Shown piece after piece: positions 57,249 through 64,000 of a stretch of 64,000 bases of DNA (position 1 is the first letter of the stretch; each line of letters starts with the position of its first letter). Origin of the DNA: JAXMDT01 sp046348685 (GTDB lineage Bacteria > Pseudomonadota > Alphaproteobacteria > Rickettsiales > UBA998); NCBI GenBank assembly GCA_046348685.1, contig JAXMDT010000003.1, positions 138,919 to 202,918 on the forward strand, read 5' to 3'. The notes under the pieces were generated by a model. It was not told the origin of the DNA. It was given only the letters and a program-made list of their open reading frames with translations, and searched no databases. A program made the translations under genes and the position numbers.

Positions 57249-58997
57249 GTGTCTGATATGTCTGGAAATTTAACGGAAGCACTTGCACTGACCACCGAAG
57301 CGGAAAAGATGCCGCACGGAACTATGCAGGAAAATCCAATCACTACAGGTTCTGCTTCCGGTATGGTATTAAAGCCGATTACGGAGGAAAGCCCCCAGCT
57401 TCTGGCGGCGCAGGATTCCATGAAAGCAATTCTGGAGTCCGTGCAGGTTACGCCTGCGGCCGGCGGAGAAACTGGCACGCTTTCGGTTGGGGATGTTCAA
57501 GCAAAAGTGGATAAAAACTTTGGCACGGATAACAGTACCATTACGTTTTCAACACCGATTGCTGCCGTAAATTCCATTTCGGTCGATGCGGTTGAAACCG
57601 CACTTTTAAAAGAGTTGGCGCAATATGACTTTTTCAAGGAGCATTACGATTTGAGCAAGTCGAAAGATGTCTATTTCGGGTCCTCCGACAAAGATGTGCT
57701 TAAACTCGTGAATGAAATACTTGCCGATGAGTCTATTCAATTGCCCGCCGAGTTAAAGCAGAAAATCGGCGTATGGACCGAGCGTCACGAAAAAGAACAT
57801 GGCGGCGGCGGATATATTTTTCATGGGCCGGAATCTTCGAGCGAAGATGAAAAAAACAGGGTGTATTATCGTATTACTGCGGATGGGAAAAGCCCAACCG
57901 ACGATGCGATCGCTGCTAAGGATTTTGTCTCTAAAAATATTGAAGAGCGCAAAACCGATATTTTGAAAGCGGTTATTGAAGCTGCTATGGAACTCGATGC
58001 AAAGCATGGAGTAGAAAAAGGCACTCCACTATTCACGCCTGAAGAAAAGACCAAGCTCGACGTGAATATGATTGGTAAAATAGGGGGCTTGGATCTGGTC
58101 GTTGAGGATACGTCTTTTGGTAAGTCCGGAGATGTAAATCTGATCTTTGGCACGAAAAAAGAAGTAGCTCCTGATTGCAAAGACCTTCCTAAAGACCAGC
58201 TGGATGCCACGCCTCTTTCCAAACTCGATGGTGAGTTACGCGACCAATTGATCGCTAAGGCGGTACGCACCGCAGGCGCGAAAGCATCCGATGTATACAG
58301 CATCGTTGCAGGGTCAGATGTAATACTGACTGAAATCAAGGAAGCGCTGGGCGAACAGACCGGGGATATTATTGGCCGTCTCGACGCGTTGATTAAAGAT
58401 GCATCAGACGCGAAGCTCAGTTGGCGCGACCGGGAAGAGAATCAGGCTAAAAAACCAAAAATTCTTGTAGATCGTCGACGAGACGATGAACCGAATATGG
58501 TAAATATCACAGTACCTGTACCGGAAGGCATGACAGCGCAGCAGGTGCTGGAAGGTATCGTTGCCTCGAAAGCCGTTGCAGTGCCGGAACAGGATGCGCT
58601 TAGCAGATTGATTGGCCAAAACGCGGCAGGCAAGCATCATCGGAATGATGATACATCCACGCTGGATGAGATGAAAGTAGCTGGTGGAAAGACGGGAGCC
58701 ATCCATCATGAAACGCCGGTAAGCATTGAAGATCCAAAGATTGAACCTCCTACAATTGAGGCGCCGAAAGTCGATGAGCCCAAAATTGAACCTCCTAAGG
58801 TTGGCTCAGGAGATGATTTAAAGGAATCTCCGGTTTCCGTAGATAAACCTAAAATCGGACCTGACAAAAAAAATAAAGCTGGGTCAGATACTGCTGGCCA
58901 GCTTGCGCAAGCCTCACCGATTGTCACGGAAGCAAGTCTTGCCGCAAGTAAGGTGGCAGAAGTCCCCAAAGGAAGAACCGCAGGTGCTGGCGCTTAA
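57249..58997 (+). CDS. Large hypothetical protein with proline-rich PKIEPP repeats
   Basis: 582 residues, no family recognised. The GTG at 57249 is chosen because GGAG (57238-57241) lies seven bases before it; an ATG at 57258 is possible. There is no signal peptide or membrane segment. The N-terminal ~330 residues are mixed and acidic, with TERHEKEHGGGGYIFHGPES (His/Gly-rich) and YYRITADGKSPTDD. The segment NMVNITVPVPEGMTAQQVLEG is strand-helix. The C-terminal ~90 residues repeat Pro-Lys-Ile/Val-Glu/Asp units (EDPKIEPPTIEAPKV, DEPKIEPPKV), likely an extended spacer. Convergent with moeB with a four-base overlap. Perhaps a secreted or effector-like protein; unproven. Confidence 0.65.
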   Translation: MSDMSGNLTEALALTTEAEKMPHGTMQENPITTGSASGMVLKPITEESPQLLAAQDSMKAILESVQVTPAAGGETGTLSVGDVQAKVDKNFGTDNSTITFSTPIAAVNSISVDAVETALLKELAQYDFFKEHYDLSKSKDVYFGSSDKDVLKLVNEILADESIQLPAELKQKIGVWTERHEKEHGGGGYIFHGPESSSEDEKNRVYYRITADGKSPTDDAIAAKDFVSKNIEERKTDILKAVIEAAMELDAKHGVEKGTPLFTPEEKTKLDVNMIGKIGGLDLVVEDTSFGKSGDVNLIFGTKKEVAPDCKDLPKDQLDATPLSKLDGELRDQLIAKAVRTAGAKASDVYSIVAGSDVILTEIKEALGEQTGDIIGRLDALIKDASDAKLSWRDREENQAKKPKILVDRRRDDEPNMVNITVPVPEGMTAQQVLEGIVASKAVAVPEQDALSRLIGQNAAGKHHRNDDTSTLDEMKVAGGKTGAIHHETPVSIEDPKIEPPTIEAPKVDEPKIEPPKVGSGDDLKESPVSVDKPKIGPDKKNKAGSDTAGQLAQASPIVTEASLAASKVAEVPKGRTAGAGA

Positions 58998-59743
58998 TTA
59001 ACGGCACATACCGGGCACTCCGGGTCTTTGGCAAGACGGCTTTCTTTCCAGCTCTGTTTCAGCGCATCGTAGCGCAGTAGTCTGCCGCCGAGGGTCTGCC
59101 CAGTTCCTATAACTTCTTTTATTGCTTCAACAGCCATTAGACTGCCAACGACACCGACAATCGGCCCTAAAATGCCGCCCTCAGCACAGTCGTTGCGATT
59201 GGGGGGCAGTTCCGGCACCAGGCAACGATAACAAGGGTGGCCTGCGCCTAAGTATGACTTGAATGTTGTGATTTGCCCTTTCAAGCCGCGCACCGCGCCG
59301 GAAATCAAGGGCACTCTACCGGCATGGCAGGCGCTATTGACTGCAAAGCGCGTTGGAAAATTGTCCGAGCCGTCAAGGACGAGATTCCAGGAATTAAGAA
59401 TGCGGGCTACATTTTTTTCATCAAGTTTCTCGGCATAAGTTTCAACGCGGCAGCAGGGATTAATCTCCGAAATACGATCTGCGGCGCTTTCCACTTTCTT
59501 GCGGCCAATATCGCCGGATTCATGAATAATCTGGCGGTTGAGATTGGAAAGCTCGACATGATCATGATCAACGATGCCTAAACGTCCAATACCAGCGGCA
59601 GCGAGGTATGACATTGCGGCTGCACCAAGTCCCCCTGCGCCGATGACCAATACGGAAGCATCTGATAATTTCTGCTGGCCTTCTTCGCCGATTTCAGGAA
59701 TCAGCAAGTGACGGGCATAACGGCGGCGATGGTCAGAATCCAA
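58994..59743 (-). CDS. MoeB/ThiF-family adenylyltransferase
   Basis: 249 residues, E1-like fold. Rossmann motif VLVIGAGGLGAAAMSYLAAAG, DHDHVELSNLNRQIIH (Arg/Asn for ATP), LDGSDNFPTRF, and two CxxC pairs (CYRC, and CPVC at the C-terminus) for zinc. Such enzymes adenylate the C-terminal glycine of ThiS or MoaD sulfur carriers for thiamine or molybdopterin synthesis. It abuts cysK directly (stop 59744, start 59743), suggesting sulfur transfer from cysteine. MoeB and ThiF cannot be separated here. No rhodanese domain is present. Confidence 0.9.
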   Translation of the reverse strand: MDSDHRRRYARHLLIPEIGEEGQQKLSDASVLVIGAGGLGAAAMSYLAAAGIGRLGIVDHDHVELSNLNRQIIHESGDIGRKKVESAADRISEINPCCRVETYAEKLDEKNVARILNSWNLVLDGSDNFPTRFAVNSACHAGRVPLISGAVRGLKGQITTFKSYLGAGHPCYRCLVPELPPNRNDCAEGGILGPIVGVVGSLMAVEAIKEVIGTGQTLGGRLLRYDALKQSWKESRLAKDPECPVCAVN

Positions 59744-60703
59744 TCAGGCTTCCATTCCCGCGAAAAGATCGGTCGACATGTAACGCTCTGCAATCGATGC
59801 CGCGATAACAACGATCAGTTTGCCTTTCATTTCAGGGCGAGCGGCAATTTCCAGTGCGGCGGCAATCGTTGCGCCTGAAGAGATTCCCACTGGAATGCCA
59901 TCCAGCACGGACGCTTTTCGCGCGGTTTCAAAGGCGGTCTGATTGCTGATAGTTACGACCTCATCGATAACTGCTTTATCAAGAATTTCCGGCACGAATC
60001 CCGCGCCGATACCTTGGATTTTATGCGGACCGGGGGCGCCGCCGGAAAGAACGGGGCTATCTTCCGGTTCCACAGCGACGATCTTTACATCCGGTTTCTT
60101 TTCTTTCAGCACTTCGCCAACGCCGGTGATGGTGCCGCCGGTGCCAACGCCGGTAACGAATATATCAACTTTTCCTTCCGTATCATTCCATATTTCAAGC
60201 GCCGTTGTGCGGCGGTGAATGGCTGGATTTGCCTTATTCTTGAACTGCTGCAGCATGATAGCATCTGGATTTTTCGAAAGAATTTCCTCAGCTTTGGCAA
60301 TGGCGCCTTTCATGCCGAGCTTCGCTTCGGTCAGCACTAATTCGGCGCCAAGAAATTTAAGCATCTTGCGGCGCTCGATCGACATGCTTTCCGGCATGGT
60401 GAGGGTCAATTTGTATCCTTTGGCTGCACATACGAAAGCAAGCGCAATCCCCGTATTGCCAGATGTCGGCTCAACCAGCACTGTATTTGGCTTGATGGCG
60501 CCTGCTGCTTCGGCAGCTTCGATCATGGAGGCGGCAATACGGTCTTTAACCGAAGAAAGCGGATTAAAAAATTCCAGCTTTACATAGACGTCAGCTACGG
60601 CTCCGGCTTCTTTCGCGAGGCGGTTCAGCTTAACAAGAGGCGTATTACCAATCGTATCAACAATCGATTCATACATGCGGCCACGGCCGACTCGTTCTTC
60701 CAT
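59744..60703 (-). CDS. cysK: Cysteine synthase A
   Basis: 319 residues. PLP Lys in NPLSSVKDRIA, phosphate-binding PTSGNTGIALAF, TMPESMSIERR, GVGTGGTITGVGE and GIGAGFVPEILD. It makes cysteine from O-acetylserine and sulfide. AAGGAA lies shortly before ATG 60703; an internal ATG at 60676 (MYESIVDTIGNTPL) matches many family starts and cannot be excluded. The gene lies 90 bp downstream of an Rrf2-type regulator and directly upstream of a moeB/thiF gene. Confidence 0.95.
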   Translation of the reverse strand: MEERVGRGRMYESIVDTIGNTPLVKLNRLAKEAGAVADVYVKLEFFNPLSSVKDRIAASMIEAAEAAGAIKPNTVLVEPTSGNTGIALAFVCAAKGYKLTLTMPESMSIERRKMLKFLGAELVLTEAKLGMKGAIAKAEEILSKNPDAIMLQQFKNKANPAIHRRTTALEIWNDTEGKVDIFVTGVGTGGTITGVGEVLKEKKPDVKIVAVEPEDSPVLSGGAPGPHKIQGIGAGFVPEILDKAVIDEVVTISNQTAFETARKASVLDGIPVGISSGATIAAALEIAARPEMKGKLIVVIAASIAERYMSTDLFAGMEA

Positions 60704-60793
60704 AACAGATTCCTTTATTTTCGCTGGTTCCTTATGAACATCCCAAAAGATGAAAGCAGTAAATTAGAACGGTCCTTTGTTTCGCGCCAGACG

Positions 60794-61246
60794 CTAAATC
60801 TCATACTCGGCGCGTGCATACGGATTAGCCTTGGCTTGCTTGGCGAGTGCTTCATAACGAGCGGAATCGCAAAGCTCAGCGAGCGTAATATGCTTTAGGT
60901 AATCATATCCTTTTACACTAGCTTCAGTCAACGCGGGGCGGACAATTTTTTCTGCAAGAGATGAATTGCCGTTTGGTAATGCTTCCGACTCGTTGAAAAT
61001 AGATATAACATCACCAAGGGTGATTTTTCTCCGCTCGCGGGCTAGCAGATAACCGCCACGCGGCCCGCGTACGCTGCGCAGAATGTCGCCGCGCACGAGT
61101 TGTTGCAGCATTGATTCAAGATACCGCGGCGGAATATCCTGCATACTGGCAAGCAGCTTGCCGTTCACGGGTGATGCACCCGGCTGCAGCGCGATGTAAA
61201 GTACCGCTTCCACGATATGGATAAGTTTTGGTGGAATCAGCAGCAT
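60794..61246 (-). CDS. Rrf2 family transcriptional regulator
   Basis: 150 residues. Winged helix: AVLYIALQPGASPVNGKLLASMQDIPPRYLESMLQQL with RGPRGGYLLARERRKITLGDVI as the wing. IscR-type regulators carry three clustered cysteines for a [2Fe-2S] site; here only one Cys is present (ELCDSA), so it cannot bind a cluster in that way. This is like CymR, which controls cysteine metabolism together with CysK in Firmicutes. Its position immediately before cysK supports a cysteine-responsive role, by inference. Confidence 0.88.
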   Translation of the reverse strand: MLLIPPKLIHIVEAVLYIALQPGASPVNGKLLASMQDIPPRYLESMLQQLVRGDILRSVRGPRGGYLLARERRKITLGDVISIFNESEALPNGNSSLAEKIVRPALTEASVKGYDYLKHITLAELCDSARYEALAKQAKANPYARAEYEI

Positions 61247-61252
61247 GGGTTG

Positions 61253-61698
61253 TTATGCCGCTTTCGTACCGGTTGAGCCAAATCCGCCTTCGCCGCGTGT
61301 CGTACTGTCGAGCGTTTCTACAAATTGCCATTCAACACGGGTGACCGGTGCGGCGATCAATTGGGCAATGCGCATACCACGCGTGATAGTAATGGGTTCC
61401 TGGCCGAGATTGATAAGAATAACGCCGACTTCACCGCGATAATCGCTGTCGATGGTGCCGGGAGTATTGAGCGTAGTAATGCCGTTTTTCAGTGCCAATC
61501 CCGAGCGTGGGCGAACTTGCGCCTCATAACCAGCGGGCAGGGCGATCTTAATGCCGGTCGGAATCAAAGCGCGCTCACCTGAGGCAAGAATTTTATCATC
61601 TGTCACCGCAGCAACTAAATCTGCTCCGGCGCGCTGCCTTCGGTCGCATAGGCAGGCAGCAGCAGGTCTTGCCGTGTTCAAGTTGAGTGATTTGCACG
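61253..61698 (-). CDS. dut: dUTPase, with two apparent frameshifts near the N-terminus
   Basis: The main frame from about 61630 down to 61253 encodes a normal trimeric dUTPase: GADLVAA, ALIPTGIKIALPAGYEAQVRPRSGLAL (motif 2), LNTPGTIDSDYRGEVGVILINLG (motif 3), RGMRIAQLI and the C-terminal RGEGGFGSTG (motif 5). The expected N-terminus is found split over two other frames: VQITQLEHGK from GTG 61698, then DLLLPAYATEGSA, then the main frame. Each junction (about 61666-61670 and 61628-61635) is explained by one missing base in a short G run. Read literally, translation could begin at TTG 61681 and give 142 residues with a scrambled start. dUTPase removes dUTP and supplies dUMP; it is usually essential. 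Confidence 0.85.
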
Positions 61699-61732
61699 TG
61701 GATCGTTTGTGACGTTGTTCGTTCCTTTCAGA

Positions 61733-62956
61733 CTATTTAATTCGCTTCAATTTCTTTCCTTCAAAAAATAATTCGATTTTTTCAACCAGTTTTGCGGCAG
61801 CTTTTTCTTTGCTCAGCGTTCCCCAATTTTCGGGTTTGCCGGTGGAAATAAAAAAGAGTTCCGTTTCTGCTTCACCGAAGATTTTTCCTTCCGATACATC
61901 GTTGGCCAGAATCCAGTCCGCTTTCTTGCGACGGCGCTTTTCCTCAGCGTAGGCGAGAAGTTGTTCGGTTTCTGCCGCAAACCCAACTACCAGTGTTGGG
62001 CGATTGGTGTGGGCCGCAATGGTAGCTAGGACATCCGGTGTTTCTTCCAGCGTCAGGCTAGGGGCCGCTTTACTGGTTCGTTTTTTAAGTTTTTGCGCCG
62101 AAGGTTTTTTGACGCGCCAATCGCTGACGGCAGCGGAAAAGACAGCAATGTCAGCGGGCAGGGCATGCATCGTGGCTCTGAGCATCTCCTCTGCCGTAGT
62201 GACGGAAATGCGGGTCACATCGGCAGGCGGCGTCAGCGAAGAGGGGCCGGAAATCAGCGCCACGTCGGCACCAGCTTTGGCTAGGCTAGCTGCAATCGCA
62301 TAACCTTGTTTGCCGGAGGAACGATTGCCGATGAACCGCACGGGGTCAATCGCCTCGTACGTCGGCCCTGCGGTGACAATCGCTTTCTTACCGGCGAGCG
62401 GGCCGGTTTTCTTTACAGTAAAGGCGGCCCTAATTGCTTCTGCAATATCCTCGACTTCCGCCATGCGCCCGATACCATATTCACCGCAGGCCATCTCGCC
62501 TTCGACAGGATCAATGAACTGCACGCCGTCTTTCTTGAGCAGGGCAACGTTACGTTTCGTTGCGGGGTTCGACCACATGGCATGATTCATCGCCGGTACC
62601 AGCAGAATCGGCTTGTTGGAGGCAAGGAGCGTGGCGCTGGCCAGATCGTCGGCATGGCCTTGTGCCATTTTCGTTATCAACTCCGCACTCGCCGGAGCAA
62701 CAACGACAAGATCAGCTTCGCGTGTCAGGCGAATATGACCCATTTCCACTTCATCTTTGAGAGAAAATAAATCCGTATAGGTTTGCTGGCCCGTTAGCGA
62801 GGATACGGCGAGTGGTGTGATGAATTCGCTGCCGCCTTTTGTCAGTATGGCCGAAACGGTAATATTACGTTTTCTCAAAAGCCGGATCAGCTCCAGACTT
62901 TTATAGGCGGCGATACTGCCGGAAATGATAAGCAGAATACGGGACTGACTCGTCAT
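61733..62956 (-). CDS. coaBC: Bifunctional phosphopantothenoylcysteine decarboxylase/synthetase
   Basis: 407 residues. The CoaC half (1-185) has GSIAAYKSLELIRLL, the catalytic His in EMGHIRL, PAMNHAMW and the Cys loop EMACGEYGIGRM. The CoaB half (~190-400) has VTAGPTYEAIDPVRFIGNRSSGKQGYAIA, VFSAAVSDWRVK and VGFAAET. It converts 4'-phosphopantothenate and cysteine to 4'-phosphopantetheine on the way to coenzyme A. It lies 34 bp upstream of dut on the same strand, a common bacterial pairing. Confidence 0.95.
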   Translation of the reverse strand: MTSQSRILLIISGSIAAYKSLELIRLLRKRNITVSAILTKGGSEFITPLAVSSLTGQQTYTDLFSLKDEVEMGHIRLTREADLVVVAPASAELITKMAQGHADDLASATLLASNKPILLVPAMNHAMWSNPATKRNVALLKKDGVQFIDPVEGEMACGEYGIGRMAEVEDIAEAIRAAFTVKKTGPLAGKKAIVTAGPTYEAIDPVRFIGNRSSGKQGYAIAASLAKAGADVALISGPSSLTPPADVTRISVTTAEEMLRATMHALPADIAVFSAAVSDWRVKKPSAQKLKKRTSKAAPSLTLEETPDVLATIAAHTNRPTLVVGFAAETEQLLAYAEEKRRRKKADWILANDVSEGKIFGEAETELFFISTGKPENWGTLSKEKAAAKLVEKIELFFEGKKLKRIK

Positions 62957-63003
62957 TTATTCAATATACATCGAATAAATGTGATTTCAATAAAATATAC
63001 AAA

Positions 63004-64000
63004 TTAATGCGTGGTATGTTTAGTGGTATATTTAGGTTCTTGATCAGCTAAGTATTTTTCTAAGGCAAGGTCAAATTTTTCCATGACTTCCGGCAGTTCG
63101 ACAAGATGCCTAATTGTTTTTTTCACTTTATGCTTCAAAAGCGCCCTTGGCGTCAAGTTCTCGTGCCCCCATTCGGTAATTAAGGGCTCGGAGAGTTTCC
63201 ACATATTGATATTGGGATTGAGCGCACGTCCAATGCCTTCGGTCAGCATCATTGTTTTCTGTAGAAGCAGGAATTGCGGCTGCAGGACCATCTCAAACGT
63301 TTTAGACACTTTGAAAAGTTGCCCAAGTAGATTCGCGATGGAAATTTCATTGAGCGGCTTATCAAGGATTGGCTTGCCGATCGCGCGGCACGCTTGTGCA
63401 AACTCTTTAATGGATTTGTGGGGCGGCACGATGCCGAAGCGCACATGCACACGCGCAACGGTTTCGTAATCTTCTGTTAGAAAGCCTTGTAAAACTTGCG
63501 CAAGAAAAATCCGGTTTTCAAGGTCGAGCCGTCCCATAATCCCGCAATCAATTGCTGCGATGCGGCCATCATCGAGCACGAAAAGGTTGCCGGGGTGCAT
63601 ATCCGCATGGAAAAAACCATCGCGGAATACCTGCTGAAAGAAAGCATTGGCGGCTATTTTTATCAGAGCATCGAAATCAAAGCCTTTTTTGCGCAAAGCC
63701 AGGATATCGTTCATCGGCGTACCGTTGATACGCTCAAGCGTGAGCACTTCGCCGGAGGTGCGCAGCCAATCGATCGCTGGAATAAAAATACCCGGCTCGC
63801 TTGCCATGTTTTGTTTGAGTTCTTCCGCTGCTGCTGCTTCATAGCGCAGATCAAGCTCGAATTCGACACTGGCGGCAAGGGTCGCAACCATTTCCAGCGG
63901 GCGCAGACGGCGGAATTCTGGAAAGCGCGTTTCGATTTTACCTGCAATCCATAAAAAAAGCTCGAGATCACGTGCAAAAGCGGCTCGGATATCGGGACGC
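63004..64000 (-). CDS. ubiB: UbiB family atypical kinase, 5' end outside window
   Basis: Open to the right edge; 332 codons are visible, corresponding to the C-terminal two thirds or so of UbiB (usually ~500). The ABC1/ADCK/UbiB fold is clear: FELDLRYEAAAAEELKQNM, GEVLTLERINGTPM, FRDGFFHADMHPGNLFVLDDGRIAAIDCGIMGRL (kinase-like catalytic loop and Asp). The C-terminal helix is polar here, with a hydrophilic tail. UbiB supports ubiquinone synthesis through ATPase activity at the membrane. It is upstream of coaBC on the same strand (47 bp apart). The codons upstream of Met 63891 continue the family pattern (RPDIRAAFARDLELFLWIA), so this Met is internal. Confidence 0.93.
   Translation of the reverse strand, partial: RPDIRAAFARDLELFLWIAGKIETRFPEFRRLRPLEMVATLAASVEFELDLRYEAAAAEELKQNMASEPGIFIPAIDWLRTSGEVLTLERINGTPMNDILALRKKGFDFDALIKIAANAFFQQVFRDGFFHADMHPGNLFVLDDGRIAAIDCGIMGRLDLENRIFLAQVLQGFLTEDYETVARVHVRFGIVPPHKSIKEFAQACRAIGKPILDKPLNEISIANLLGQLFKVSKTFEMVLQPQFLLLQKTMMLTEGIGRALNPNINMWKLSEPLITEWGHENLTPRALLKHKVKKTIRHLVELPEVMEKFDLALEKYLADQEPKYTTKHTTH

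Noticed and set aside
61628..61670. Programmed ribosomal frameshifting as the explanation for dut
   Set aside because: Two shifts would be needed, neither site has a slippery heptamer or clear stimulatory structure, and both are explained by single missing G bases.

Overview
The window looks like chromosome of a free-living or environmental alphaproteobacterium of moderate G+C. The evidence is a set of lineage-typical genes and gene orders: a ChpT-type histidine phosphotransferase, small DUF1150 and DUF1674 proteins, bolA / J-domain protein / cobS with cobT nearby, rpmF-plsX-fabH-ihfA-merR, a zinc-ribbon gene divergent from ftsE, and a perfect alphaproteobacterial heat-shock promoter. The order or genus cannot be fixed from this stretch alone. 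Most of the window is housekeeping chromosome; I see no insertion sequence, prophage, integrase or CRISPR array.

Layout. 0-3 kb: a minus-strand run of two tandem ceramidase-family membrane proteins and an AlgX-like secreted protein cut by the left edge, then a small heat-shock protein. 3-9 kb: a very large, divergent phosphoenolpyruvate-carboxylase-like gene, tRNA-Ala, and an RTX repeat protein. 9.3-11.7 kb: a partner-switching signalling module made of a receiver-ATPase protein, a receiver-PP2C phosphatase and a STAS protein. 11.9-19.3 kb: aldo/keto reductase, heparinase, gmhA, rpe, rsmB, a 49-residue SDHAF4-like protein, an O-antigen-ligase-like protein and yaaA. 19.4-25.7 kb: chpT followed by cheA-cheW-cheY-cheB-cheR. 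25.7-33.3 kb: tandem DUF192 proteins, several unrecognised proteins (one with HD-phosphohydrolase-like motifs), an isocitrate dehydrogenase with an NAD-type cofactor signature, and two glycine-rich membrane proteins. 33.5-51.9 kb: HU, tRNA-Val, tRNA-Asp, dapA, smpB, trkH, ubiH, bolA, cobS, marC, bdhA, ftsE without ftsX, hpt, apaG, rpmB, cobT, a glycosyltransferase, and the rpmF-plsX-fabH-ihfA-merR run. 51.9-53.6 kb: a palindrome-rich spacer, tRNA-Pro, an AT-rich foreign-looking gene, DUF1150 and a three-hairpin element. 53.6-64 kb: M23 peptidase, unknown proteins, xthA, msrA, then moeB, cysK, an Rrf2 regulator, dut, coaBC and ubiB, the last cut by the right edge.

How the parts fit. Signalling is the strongest theme: the chemotaxis operon, ChpT and the receiver-controlled partner switch lie within about 16 kb. 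Envelope functions recur (O-antigen ligase, heptose isomerase, glycosyltransferase, M23 peptidase, AlgX-like protein, ceramidase homologues). Cysteine and sulfur genes (Rrf2 regulator, cysK, moeB/thiF) form a probable unit. The items most worth a second look are the PEPC-like protein with a rewritten catalytic loop, the partner switch, the NAD-type isocitrate dehydrogenase, the paired ceramidase homologues, the HD-like protein with its unrecognised neighbours, ftsE lacking ftsX, the apparent double frameshift in dut, and the tRNA-Pro-linked AT-rich gene with its surrounding palindromes.
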